Shown one piece after another: positions 53,950 through 62,800 of a stretch of DNA of 64,000 bases. The stretch lies in contig CAWBSY010000022.1 in NCBI GenBank assembly GCA_963791575.1, forward strand, positions 372,001 to 436,000, in the 5' to 3' direction. Both the position numbers and the translations under genes were made by a program. Numbering within the stretch: the first letter of the stretch is position 1; each line of letters opens with the position of its first letter. Under the pieces are notes generated by a model that was given only the letters and a program-made list of their open reading frames with translations, made no database searches and was not told the DNA's origin. The stretch comes from JAOAPG01 sp963791575 (GTDB taxonomy: Bacteria > Acidobacteriota > Terriglobia > Terriglobales > Acidobacteriaceae).

Positions 53950-54862
53950 TTAACACGCTCTTTGCGGACGCATCAGCGATGCAACTACAGCGATAGCTAA
54001 GATGATTGCGATAGCACCCAATGCCAGCAGGGTTGGCACTTCGTAGTAATGAGACGCCAGCATTTTCCCGCCGACCAAGATCAAAATAGCCGACAAGCCA
54101 TAGTGCAAATACGCAAACCTCTCCAACATCCCAGCCAGGGCAAAATACATCGACCGCAATCCCAGAATTGCGAAGATATTTGCCGCATACACGACTATGA
54201 CATCTCGCGTGATAGCCAGGACTGCCGGAATCGAATCGGTCGCAAACAGCACATCCGTCGTTTCAATCGCTACCAGCACCAGCAGCAATGGGGTCGCGAA
54301 GAGCCGCTCTCGGCGAACAAAAAATCTGTCACCCTCGTAGTCCTCGGTCACCGGCAGCAATTTCCTGGACAAGCGCAACAGTGGATTCTTTTCTGGATCC
54401 ATTTTGGATTCATCGTGGATAAACAATCTAATCCCGCTATAGATCAGCAATGCTCCAAACGCATAAATAATCCACTCAAATTTTTCCAAAAGGCTGAACA
54501 CCGGCAAGAATGAAGAGGACCCGCATAATGACCGCGCCGAGAATTCCCCAGATCAGCACCTTATGTTGATAGGCGGCGGGCACACGAAAATATCGGAAGA
54601 TCAAGAGGAAGACAAAAAGATTGTCAACGCTGAGCGAGGTTTCGATTACATAGCCAGTGGTGAATTGCAGGGCTGATTTGGGTCCACGCCAAAAGTAGAG
54701 CAACACTGCAAAGCCTGCAGCAAGGCTCAGCCACACCACACTCCAGGTTAATGCTTCGCGAAGAGTAACTTTATGAGAGCCACGGTGGAATACTCCAAGA
54801 TCGAGGAGCAGCACCAACAAAACAAATAGATTGAAGAAAATCCAGAAGACTAGTTCGTTCAA
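53950..54862 (-). CDS. TerC-family integral membrane protein, frameshifted
   Basis: Seven- to nine-helix TerC family (tellurite resistance/manganese-export type). N-terminal half: DLGVFHRGSHKVTLREALTW, TGYVIETSLSVDNLFVFLLI, VPAAYQHKVLIWGILGAVIM. C-terminal half: SLLEKFEWIIYAFGALLIYS, TPLLLVLVAIETTDVLFATD, SIPAVLAITRDVIVVYAANI. The halves join after LFILAGV if one base in about 54492-54502 is removed (GTTCAGC to GTCAGC). The paired Asp residues SVDNL and ETTDVLFATDS are metal-ligand candidates. Confidence 0.93.
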
Positions 54863-54944
54863 TTCAAAGCCAGCCTAGCTACAAGAACTGAGAAACGAAA
54901 TAAGAGGAGATCACAAACCAATCGAAAAGATATCAGTGACAGGT

Positions 54945-55946
54945 TTATTTCTTGTCGAGCATCTGCACCGTTTCAAGAATCACGCTACCCACGATCTCCA
55001 GACTCTTCGGACTAAGTTTATCCACGGTGTCAGCAGGTGTGTGCCAGAAGACGTTGCCGTAACCATAATCAAAGTCGATCAGATCGGCACATGGTACACC
55101 CTTCTGCATGAATGGCAGGTGATCGTCATTTACCTGATTTACACGCGTATAAAAATGCGATTGATAACCAAGACGGGTGGCTGCCTGATAAACAAGATCT
55201 TCGAGCCACGGAGTGGAATTCTGATCGCGATCGATATTGAGGTCAGCATCGCCAATCATATCTGCCAACAAAAATGCCTTGATTTTCTTTAATGTCCCGT
55301 CGGCCTGCCATTTATCGACAATATGACGAATGCCATAAACGCTGTCGGTATCCGTCCATTGCTTTCCCACGAACTCTTCGGCGTCATCCCACACCAGCCA
55401 TACGCTATAGCCATCGCGTTTTTTGCCGCGTAATTGATTGGCAATTTCAAGCAGAAGCGCACTGGAAGACCCGCCATCATTGGCGCCGACATAGTTAATA
55501 TTTCGCAAAGGATAGTTCGTATCGTAATGGCTGGCGATCACAATAATCCCATCACGCGTGCCAGGATACTTGGCAATAATGTTGTGCACCGGAAACTTTC
55601 CCTCAGGAGTGTCCGCGGTGAAAACGTCCGATTCTACGTCATCACCTTTGAGATGCGCGACGATATAGTCTTCGACTTTTTTGTGATTCGCGCTGCCAAT
55701 CGGACGCGGGCCAAAAGCGACAATCTCTTTGACATACTGCATCGAACGAGCAGAGTTAAAAGAGGGAACTGGCCCGTAGTCGACTGCGGCGTCAGAGTTC
55801 GTAATTGGGGCGGTCGAAGTCTGGTCGGACGGCTGGGGTGCTTTCGTCGCCTCGAGCGATTTCTGCGCGCATGCACCCAGGCTCAAGCACATTGAAACGA
55901 TCAGGCTTAACCCGAATCTTCGGGATGATGCCTTCCTCTTTGTCAT
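54945..55946 (-). CDS. Periplasmic M28-family lipoprotein, glutaminyl-cyclase-like
   Basis: 333 aa. Signal peptide with lipobox LGAC. Zn ligands and active-site blocks: ASHYDTNYPLRNINYVGAND, VWLVWDDAEEFVGKQW, LADMIGDADLNID, DDHLPFMQKGVPCADLIDFD and HTPADTVDKLS. The last two blocks fit glutaminyl-peptide cyclotransferases better than aminopeptidases of M28, so N-terminal pyroglutamate formation on exported proteins is plausible. TAATG overlap with tatC places it in the Tat operon. Confidence 0.87.
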   Translation of the reverse strand: MTKRKASSRRFGLSLIVSMCLSLGACAQKSLEATKAPQPSDQTSTAPITNSDAAVDYGPVPSFNSARSMQYVKEIVAFGPRPIGSANHKKVEDYIVAHLKGDDVESDVFTADTPEGKFPVHNIIAKYPGTRDGIIVIASHYDTNYPLRNINYVGANDGGSSSALLLEIANQLRGKKRDGYSVWLVWDDAEEFVGKQWTDTDSVYGIRHIVDKWQADGTLKKIKAFLLADMIGDADLNIDRDQNSTPWLEDLVYQAATRLGYQSHFYTRVNQVNDDHLPFMQKGVPCADLIDFDYGYGNVFWHTPADTVDKLSPKSLEIVGSVILETVQMLDKK

Positions 55947-56752
55947 TATCCCTTTCGGTCCGCCCGCGCTTTACGACTGTCCGGATGCACCAGCCATGCA
56001 ACTCCGATGCTGACGATATAAAGGCCCATCATCGGCGCGGCTAAAATGCACATATTCATGATGTCGCTGGTCGGAGTAATAATAGCGGCGATCACAAAAA
56101 TTGCCAGCACCGCATAGCGCAAGTTGCGCCACATCCACCCCGGGCTCACCACTCCCATCAATGCCAAAAAGAAAATCAGAATCGGCATCTCAAAGATCGC
56201 CCCCAGGCTGAGGATCACCGTCAGAAAGAGATCCGTATATTCGTGGATGGTGATCATCGGCTGAAATTGCTTGCCGAAGCCCACCAAAAAATCCAGCGCC
56301 AGCGGATAGACCAGCTTGTATCCGAAGTAGCCGCCGCCCACGAACAGCGCGATGGTCGAAAACATAAACGGCATCACGTACCGTTTTTCGTGGCGATAAA
56401 GACCGGGCGAAATGAACATCCAGAGCTGATAAAGCACAAACGGCGACGCAACAAACAATCCCACCATTAAAGTAATCTTCAAGTAAAGGTTGAAAGGCTC
56501 GGTCGGATTCAGATAAACCAACCGGTCGTTCAAGCCATTCTTGTGCAGCGCCGTCATGATCGGCTGCTGCATGTATTCGAAGATTTTTTCGTGGAAAGTC
56601 CAGCACGCGCCGAAGCCGATGAGAACGGCAATGATGGAATAAAAAAGACGTTTGCGCAGCTCCTCTAAATGTTCGAGGAAGCCCATCGCGGGCATGCTGT
56701 CTTGATCGGGCTCATCTTTAGACTTCGGCAGCTCAGCAGTGAGATCAGGCAT
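55946..56752 (-). CDS. tatC: Twin-arginine translocase subunit TatC
   Basis: Six-helix core receptor of the Tat system for folded proteins. 268 aa: MGFLEHLEELRKRLFYSIIA (family start), PTEPFNLYLKITLMVGLFVA, PFVLYQLWMFISPGLYRHEK and the C-terminal helices. The conserved Glu of LEELRKRL and the acidic residue after PTEPF are present. Start overlaps the tatA stop by 8 bp; stop overlaps the M28 gene by one base. Confidence 0.97.
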   Translation of the reverse strand: MPDLTAELPKSKDEPDQDSMPAMGFLEHLEELRKRLFYSIIAVLIGFGACWTFHEKIFEYMQQPIMTALHKNGLNDRLVYLNPTEPFNLYLKITLMVGLFVASPFVLYQLWMFISPGLYRHEKRYVMPFMFSTIALFVGGGYFGYKLVYPLALDFLVGFGKQFQPMITIHEYTDLFLTVILSLGAIFEMPILIFFLALMGVVSPGWMWRNLRYAVLAIFVIAAIITPTSDIMNMCILAAPMMGLYIVSIGVAWLVHPDSRKARADRKG

Positions 56753-57228
56753 CTGGTAGGGCCGCCTTTGAGGCTAACTCTGGAGTTGAATGGGAAGCAC
56801 CTTCGTTCGTCGCGTGTGGTTCGGTAACATGGTTTTCTGGAATATGAGTGTCCGAATTTTGAGTTTCCGGGGTCGTGCGTTTCTAAAACCCTGGTTTCTG
56901 AAATCTGTGTTTCTGAAACATGCGTCTCCGGAACAACTATGTCCGAACTTCTGGGCTCGGTGACCCCAGCCAATGACGGTCGGGATTCGAGAGTTGCGAC
57001 CGCTCCTCCCGGAGCTTCCGATGGCGGCAAGATTTGGCGCCTATTATGTTCCGCATCGATGTTAGAAATTTCGGACTCAATTTGGGATCGGAACTCATTG
57101 GAGGCCTTACGAAACTCATTCATAATCTTGCCGAGTTGGCGTGCGATCTCGGGTAACTTCTTGGGCCCGAAGACCAGCAAAGCCAAAACGAAAAGAAAAA
57201 TAGTCTCGCCAAAACTCATAACGTTCAT
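56745..57228 (-). CDS. tatA: Twin-arginine translocase subunit TatA/B with minisatellite tail, frameshifted
   Basis: Pore-forming Tat subunit. N-terminal helix and hinge MSFGETIFLFVLALLVFGPK then KLPEIARQLGKIMNEFRK and a long amphipathic helix. The C-terminal part is encoded by eight 15-bp units (56814-56934; pentapeptides of the type VPETH). One unit carries an extra C (56869-56872), so the frame breaks; corrected it ends TPELASKAALPDA at 56745, overlapping tatC. Start could be ATG 57228 or 57219. Confidence 0.92.
56814..56934 (-). repeat. 15-bp minisatellite in tatA, 8 units plus one extra base
   Basis: Consecutive 15-mers such as GTTCCGGAGACGCAT, GTTTCAGAAACACAG, ATTTCAGAAACCAGG, GTTTTAGAAACGCAC encode VPETH, VSETQ, ISETR, VLETH and then variants NSDTH, IPENH and VTEPH. 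The fifth unit is 16 nt (GACCCCGGAAACTCAA). Total 121 bases. Confidence 0.9.
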
Positions 57229-57543
57229 GATACTGCCCGAGGGAGTTAGCGGCAATGCGGCGTCACAGACAACCGATATTGATGACAGATTAATTACATA
57301 TGAGGTACTCGGATCTATCTTAGCTCGCTAAAGCCCCGATCCCCCTTTCCCGCTCGCCCGCGCTGGTCTCCTTCCCACCGAAAATACTCATTTGTTCGAA
57401 CCATAAAGTTTCCCAATCGTTTAGCCGATAGACATCGTGAAGTGTCGATGTCTCCCTCTTCTTCTGAGAAGAGCCAATGGGTGCAGAAGTGTTACTCCAA
57501 CCCATACGTCTAAAGCAATGCGCCCGCACAGGAGAGCCGAATT
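57229..57543. other. Divergent intergenic region tatA / diguanylate cyclase
   Basis: 315 bp. Holds an inverted repeat GACATCG / CGATGTC at about 57430-57452 and a CTCTTC / GAAGAG hairpin at about 57453-57470, both close to the cyclase start; these could be regulator sites. No gene seen. A possible short ribosome site AGGAGAG precedes GTG 57544. Confidence 0.4.
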
Positions 57544-58620
57544 GTGATTTCCCTGAAGAAATATCTAGATATGGAGGCAGGCGAAATAGGCAAGAACAAG
57601 CCGGCTGCGGGCGATACAGCGGCACCTGAGCTTCTTTCGGCTGCAATGGAATGCTATCGCGCCGCGCTGCTGGCTATGGGGGAAAGTGCGGGACGAGCCT
57701 GTCCGTCTGTGGGCGCCGAGTTGAAGCAGAGTCTCGCCAGTATCGAGCGACACCTCTCGGGAAAGCTTACCTCATTGATCGTTAGGGAATCCGAAACACA
57801 GGCCAAAGAGCAGTTGCAACAATGGGCAGGACGCACCGCGGAATACTTCAAATCGAAAGCTAGCGATGTTAAAGAACTTCTAATCGTACTTGCGCGCACC
57901 GCGGAATCCGTCGGCAAACGCGACAAGCGGTATGAACATCAGCTGAATGCCTTCACCACTCGGTTGCAAGCCATTGCCGATCTCGATGATTTGACCAAAG
58001 TTCGCACGTCCCTCGTGAAGAGTGCCGCTGAACTGAAGACCTGCGTGGATCACATGGCGCAAGAGAGTCGTAATGCACTGGAGCAGCTGCAGGCGGAAGT
58101 TACAAATTACGAAACCAAGCTCAAAGCGGTCGAGCAACTTGCGGCTAAGGATGCGCTGACCGGCTTGGCGAGCCGTCGCTATGTCGAGGAGCGAATCGAA
58201 TTACGCATCCAGCAGAAGCAAATGTTTTGTGCCGTAATCCTTGACCTGAACCGTCTGAAGCAGGTTAATGACACTCATGGACACCTGGCAGGCGACGATT
58301 TGTTAAAGCAGTTCTCCCAGGAGTTGCGGTCGAATTCACGGCCCAGTGACTTGGTTGGCCGTTGGGGTGGAGATGAATTCATCGTAGTTCTCGACTGTGA
58401 TCTTTCCGGGGCAAAATCGCTAATGGACCGCGTCTTGAAATGGGCGTTTGGCGAGTACACAATCCAGCTGGGTACGAGTAAGGGCGAAATCAAAGTCAAT
58501 GTCGATGCATCACTCGGTATGGCTCAATGGAATTCTGGCGAAACACTTCGACAAGTGGTTGAGCGCGCCGATTCCGCCATGTACAAGGAAAAGGCTTTAG
58601 CTCACAAGCAGAGTTATTAG
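57544..58620 (+). CDS. Diguanylate cyclase (GGDEF domain)
   Basis: 358 aa, GTG start. N-terminal about 190 residues are helical and coiled-coil like (SVGKRDKRYEHQLNAFTTRL; AQESRNALEQLQAEVTNYET) with no membrane segment. The GGDEF domain starts LAAKDALTGLASRRYVEERI; active site RWGGDEFIVV is intact, and an inhibitory I-site RPSD lies five residues upstream. Makes c-di-GMP; a PilZ protein is at 51152. Regulated probably through the coiled N-terminus. Confidence 0.94.
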   Translation: MISLKKYLDMEAGEIGKNKPAAGDTAAPELLSAAMECYRAALLAMGESAGRACPSVGAELKQSLASIERHLSGKLTSLIVRESETQAKEQLQQWAGRTAEYFKSKASDVKELLIVLARTAESVGKRDKRYEHQLNAFTTRLQAIADLDDLTKVRTSLVKSAAELKTCVDHMAQESRNALEQLQAEVTNYETKLKAVEQLAAKDALTGLASRRYVEERIELRIQQKQMFCAVILDLNRLKQVNDTHGHLAGDDLLKQFSQELRSNSRPSDLVGRWGGDEFIVVLDCDLSGAKSLMDRVLKWAFGEYTIQLGTSKGEIKVNVDASLGMAQWNSGETLRQVVERADSAMYKEKALAHKQSY

Positions 58621-58819
58621 GCGCGATTCGCCGGGAGCGCCGTTTTTCTCCTGCATCGATTGCGAGCTCTTTCGCATCCTATCTACTTGAGCTCGATAGC
58701 TCTTCTGGTAATCTCTTGGCAGGCCAAACGTTCTTAGAAACTGCCGGACAGCATGCTATACTGCGCTCACGAGCGGCCTCTGGGATAGCGGTTATACCCA
58801 AGGCGAAGGAAAACCAAAG

Positions 58820-60416
58820 ATGGCCCGTAGTTCTCGTCGTTCCCTCTTTTTTGTCATATTGTTCCTGGCAGTTTGCGGATTCCTGGGCATTCTCTTTGCT
58901 CAGAAGAATCCCGACGCAGCTTCGGGCGCCGATACCGACGTTCGCGACAGCTTAAAGCAGTTCGCCGATGTCTACAATGTCATTGAGCAGAACTACGCCG
59001 AGCCGGTGAACCCCGATAAGGCTATCTACAACGGCGCCATCCCGGGCATGCTGCATGTGCTCGATCCGCACTCTAATTTCTTCGATCCCAAAGCTTATTC
59101 CCTACTGCGCGAAGATCAGCGCGGAAAGTATTACGGCGTGGGTATGACCGTCGGCCCGCGTAACAATAAAGTTATCGTTATCGCGCCGTTCGCTGGCACT
59201 CCTGCTTACAAAGCTGGCATTCATCCCGGCGACATCATCATGGCTATCGATGGCAAACCCACCGACAACATGACCACGAGCGATGTAGCCGACCTGCTGA
59301 AGGGGCCGAAGGGCACCACAGTTCACATCACTATGTTGCGCGAGGGAGCCGATAAGCCTCTCGAGTTCGCTGTCGTTCGTGACGAAATTCCCCGTTATAG
59401 CGTTGACCTGCATTTCATCATTAAGCCCGGAATCGGCTACATGCACGTCTCTGGATTCAACGAGACTACCGAGCATGAAGTTGCCGACGCACTCGACGAA
59501 ATGGGAGATCTGAAGGGGTTGATCCTCGATCTGCGCCAGAATCCCGGTGGCCTGTTGAATGAAGGCGTGGGCGTAGCAGATAAGTTCCTGCATAAGGGAC
59601 AGCTGATCGTCTCGCATCACGGTCGGTCGTCTCCGGAAAAGCGCTATACTGCCGCGCACGGAAATGGTGGCAGAGATTATCCGTTGGTCGTGCTGGTGAA
59701 TCGTGGCACGGCGTCAGCGGCCGAAATTGTGGCTGGAGCCATCCAGGATCATGATCGCGGGCTGATCGTGGGCGAAACCACCTTCGGCAAAGGCTTGGTC
59801 CAGACGGTTTATCCGCTATCGGAGAACACCGGCCTTGCGCTCACCACAGCGCACTACTACACGCCCAGCGGACGTCTGATTCAGCGCGATTATTCCAATG
59901 TCTCGTTATATGACTATTACTTCGACCGTCCTAACGACAACGATACTTCGAACCGCGAAGTAAAACTAACCGACAGCGGACGCACCGTATACGGCGGCGG
60001 CGGTATCAAGCCCGACGTCAAGATCGATCCGCCGAAGGACAATAAGTTCGAGGACACGCTGCTCCAGCACTATGCGTTCTTTAACTTCGCCAAGCATTAC
60101 GTCGTCGACTCACCATCCCACAGAGAAGTTTGAAGTGGATGACCAAGTGATGCAGGAATTCCGTAAATCGCTCGACGAAGACAAGACTCCATACACCGAG
60201 GCCGACCTGGTTCAGAACAATGAATGGGTTCGAAATAACATTAAGAGCGAGATTTTCGTGGATGCCTTTGGACAGGAAAAAGGCCTTCAGGTGAAAGCGG
60301 AAGGTGATCCGGAAGTGACGAAAGCGCTCGAGCTTCTACCGCAAGCCCAAAAACTAGCGGAAAACGCAAAGAAGATCGTCGCGGAACGCTCCACACCAAA
60401 CTCACTGAATCGTTAA
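58820..60416 (+). CDS. ctpA: Carboxyl-terminal processing protease (S41), frameshifted
   Basis: Periplasmic PDZ protease. Membrane anchor SLFFVILFLAVCGFLGILFA, helical N-domain with YAEPVNPDKAIYNGAIPGML, PDZ (KVIVIAPFAGTPAYKAGIHP), and the S41 core with GLILDLRQNPGGLLNEGVGV, RGTASAAEIVAGAIQDHD (catalytic Ser) and TTFGKGLVQTVYPL (Lys). The first frame stops at 60133; removing one base near 60108-60112 gives DHHPTEKFEVDDQVMQEF and a further C-terminal domain to 60416. A terminator follows at 60439. Confidence 0.94.
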
Positions 60417-60438
60417 TTTAGAAAGTAAGAATTAAATA

Positions 60439-60465
60439 AAGGCCCGAGGAATCGGGCCTTTTGTT
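60439..60465 (+). terminator. Rho-independent terminator after the S41 protease gene
   Basis: AAGGCCCGA / TCGGGCCTT with a GGAA loop, followed by TTGTTTTT. Strong GC stem plus T-tract, 22 bp after the stop; probably also useful for the convergent VOC gene. Confidence 0.9.
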
Positions 60466-60502
60466 TTTCTGGGTTGAGAACAGCGCGTAGCCATACGTCA
60501 AA

Positions 60503-60877
60503 TTAATTTCGTTTGGATGTTGGTTCTCCTACAAATACCAAGCACCCGTTTGGATCTACTATGTGGAACTCGGTCATCCCATATTCCCGGTCAAATAAAT
60601 CCCGGATTCGATAATGATCCTTAAACGTTTTTACTTGCTCCCATAAAACATGGATGCCGGAAACTTCAATATAAATCTCAGTATGCTCGCGTACACGCTT
60701 CATGACCTCTTCCGATGCGGCCTCCTGAAAGTGAATGGTTTGACCATCCCGCTCCACTATCGAGTACTGCGGCGATTTCATGGTTTGGATGAATCCCAAC
60801 ACACTCTGATAAAACATAACAGTTTCATCCATGTTCGCAGTTGTCAGCATGGGACTGATCCGCTTCACTACAGTCAT
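60503..60877 (-). CDS. VOC-superfamily (glyoxalase/bleomycin-resistance-like) protein
   Basis: 124 aa with paired beta-alpha-beta-beta-beta motifs: RISPMLTTANMDETVMFYQS, FIQTMKSPQYSIVERDGQTI and EIYIEVSGIHVLWEQVKTF, YGMTEFHIVDPNGCLVFVG. The metal-ligand pattern (H/E, E) is partly kept. Start ATG 60877 is preferred, with GGAGG 7 nt upstream. Substrate unknown. Confidence 0.85.
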   Translation of the reverse strand: MTVVKRISPMLTTANMDETVMFYQSVLGFIQTMKSPQYSIVERDGQTIHFQEAASEEVMKRVREHTEIYIEVSGIHVLWEQVKTFKDHYRIRDLFDREYGMTEFHIVDPNGCLVFVGEPTSKRN

Positions 60878-61101
60878 CACAGAGCCTCCGGTGGTCTGAC
60901 GTATTCGTCTGCCGAAATATAATGTTATTACAGCAGAGCCAGTGCGAACTCTGGTTTAAAATGACTCACCATCATCATCCTGTCAATTGACTTGCGCTCC
61001 TTGCTATGTGAAAATTCGCCCATTCTGTTGCAGTACTGCGCCGGAGTGGGCATGAAATCGTTTCGTATTCAACCAACTTCTGATCACCGACAAAGTCACT
61101 G

Positions 61102-61632
61102 GTGCTAAAAGAGGCGCCATGGATTTTAGTGACGTTAATCGCTGCGATTGCGGGCGTAACCGATTGGCGATCGCGCCGCATTCCAAACTGGCTGACGGTA
61201 CCGGGACTGATACTGGGGATTGCCGCGAACTCCGTGGCAGCGGGTCGATCCGGAGCCAAAGAGTCATTATTAGGAGCTGGTCTGGGACTGGCACTGCTGC
61301 TACCCTTCGTAGTAATAAGAAGTCTGGGCGCAGGCGACTGGAAGCTGGTCGGCGCAGTAGGGGCGTGTTTAGGGCCGCATCACTTGCTCACAGTTTTATT
61401 CGTTACAATTCTGATCAACGGATTAATGGCCCTGGCAATGATCGTATGGAAAAAGAGAGTGCGGCGAACCGTGCGGAATCTCGGTCAGATGGTGGCATCG
61501 ATGATGACACTGCATCTACCGGGAGAGGAATTGACGCTCGATAATCCGCAAGCTGTCAAAGTTCCATTTGGAGTGGCGGTGGCAGCGGCCGTAATTTTGT
61601 ATGCAGCGAGACACGCGTGGGGAGCTGTTTGA
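61102..61632 (+). CDS. cpaA: Prepilin peptidase, TadV/CpaA type (A24)
   Basis: Aspartic membrane protease that cleaves Flp pilin leaders. 176 aa, GTG start. Catalytic aspartates are in the two typical motifs: IAGVTDWRSRRIPNWLTVPG and SLGAGDWKLVGAVGA, each at a helix end. About five helices. The remaining cytoplasmic loops are short, as in the Tad branch, which lacks the N-methylation domain. Followed by TadE-like genes. Confidence 0.92.
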   Translation: MLKEAPWILVTLIAAIAGVTDWRSRRIPNWLTVPGLILGIAANSVAAGRSGAKESLLGAGLGLALLLPFVVIRSLGAGDWKLVGAVGACLGPHHLLTVLFVTILINGLMALAMIVWKKRVRRTVRNLGQMVASMMTLHLPGEELTLDNPQAVKVPFGVAVAAAVILYAARHAWGAV

Positions 61633-61651
61633 CGAATAGCGAGGCTTGCGA

Positions 61652-62131
61652 GTGCCTATGAAATCAGAACGACCCCACAGGAAAGGCATTGCTGCCGAGC
61701 GAGGACAAGCTATTGTCGAAGCTGCGCTCATATTGCCGATTTTATTCTTTATCGTCTTCGGGATTTTGTGGTTTGGTCGGGTTATTAATATCTATTCGAC
61801 TCTGTACCGCGCCGCGCACGATGCAGCACAAGCGTATGCTTCAAACACGTGCGGGAGCTGCGGCAATGGCGTTACAACACAAACGACAGTAATGACCAAC
61901 GTGGTAAGCCCGATCCTTGCTGCGGCTCACGTTAAGGGCACGGTGACCCCAACTTTCAACACTATACAGTTGAATCCCGGATCGACACCCATTGAGATCG
62001 CAACAACCGTAGACCTGAGTTATACGTATCCATTCACACTTTATGGGATGACCTGTTGTCCGTTGCGGCTCACGACGCTGTTGAATGGAATTACAATCAC
62101 GGGGCACGGTCAAGCTCGACAGGAAAATTGA
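61652..62131 (+). CDS. TadE-like pseudopilin
   Basis: About 159 aa. A TadE N-terminal signature: RGQAIVEAALILPILFFIVF then GILWFGRVINIYSTLYRAA. The prepilin-like hydrophobic segment and following Glu/Arg/Tyr residues match. GTG 61652 is chosen because GAGG lies 7 nt upstream (ATG 61658 possible). The secreted remainder is Thr/Asn-rich with a C-x-x-C pair (CGSC). Accessory subunit of the Flp pilus. Confidence 0.88.
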   Translation: MPMKSERPHRKGIAAERGQAIVEAALILPILFFIVFGILWFGRVINIYSTLYRAAHDAAQAYASNTCGSCGNGVTTQTTVMTNVVSPILAAAHVKGTVTPTFNTIQLNPGSTPIEIATTVDLSYTYPFTLYGMTCCPLRLTTLLNGITITGHGQARQEN

Positions 62132-62136
62132 GCAGC

Positions 62137-62775
62137 ATGCGGTTCGCAATCCGAACTCGGCGAGGTATCAACCGACTAGTGAACAGGCTAGCAGTAACCG
62201 AAGGGTCTGAAATTGTCGAATTCGCAGTATCCTTGCCGCTCTTACTCGTTATGGTCGTTGGCATCTACGACTTCGGCTCGGCATTCACACTGAAAGAAAA
62301 GATCGGCAATATCGCCCGCGAAGGTGCGCGATTTGGGTCAAACTTGCCTTCTACAGACCTACTTCCTACCGGAACTACCTGTGGTGCAGTAGCGTCTATT
62401 TGTTCGGTGCGCAATGTCGTGGACGCGGCTCTGATCGCGAATAAATTGAATGATTGTGGGCTTGCCGGAGCCGTCCCTCAACGGGGCAATCCCGTTTCTC
62501 CAAGTGCGCCTCTCTCATGGTATTTCAAAACGACATCTCCAACCAATGGGTGTCCGAAGGATCTAATACTCATCGTCGATCGAGGAGCTTTTTACACGAC
62601 CACACTAACGATAAACCCAACGAACCCGACTTACACTATCGAAGCCACCAAATTGACAATCACTTATCCTTACGCTTGGACGTTCAATCGTGTGATCACA
62701 CTGATAGCTTCGGGGACAAATTACCCGGGCACGTCCGAACTTACAGAAGTCGCAACCATGCAGGATTTGAACTGA
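62137..62775 (+). CDS. TadE/TadF-like pseudopilin
   Basis: About 212 aa from ATG 62137, 5 bp after the previous stop. EGSEIVEFAVSLPLLLVMVV, GIYDFGSAFTLKEKIGNIAR: TadE-type N-terminus with the Glu at the usual place. The following domain is secreted, with several Cys residues (TTCGAVASICSV; LNDCGLAG; NGCPKDL) likely in disulfides. The open frame starts earlier in the preceding gene, which is rejected. Confidence 0.88.
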   Translation: MRFAIRTRRGINRLVNRLAVTEGSEIVEFAVSLPLLLVMVVGIYDFGSAFTLKEKIGNIAREGARFGSNLPSTDLLPTGTTCGAVASICSVRNVVDAALIANKLNDCGLAGAVPQRGNPVSPSAPLSWYFKTTSPTNGCPKDLILIVDRGAFYTTTLTINPTNPTYTIEATKLTITYPYAWTFNRVITLIASGTNYPGTSELTEVATMQDLN

Positions 62776-62800
62776 GAGCATGTTTGGATAGAAAAACTTC

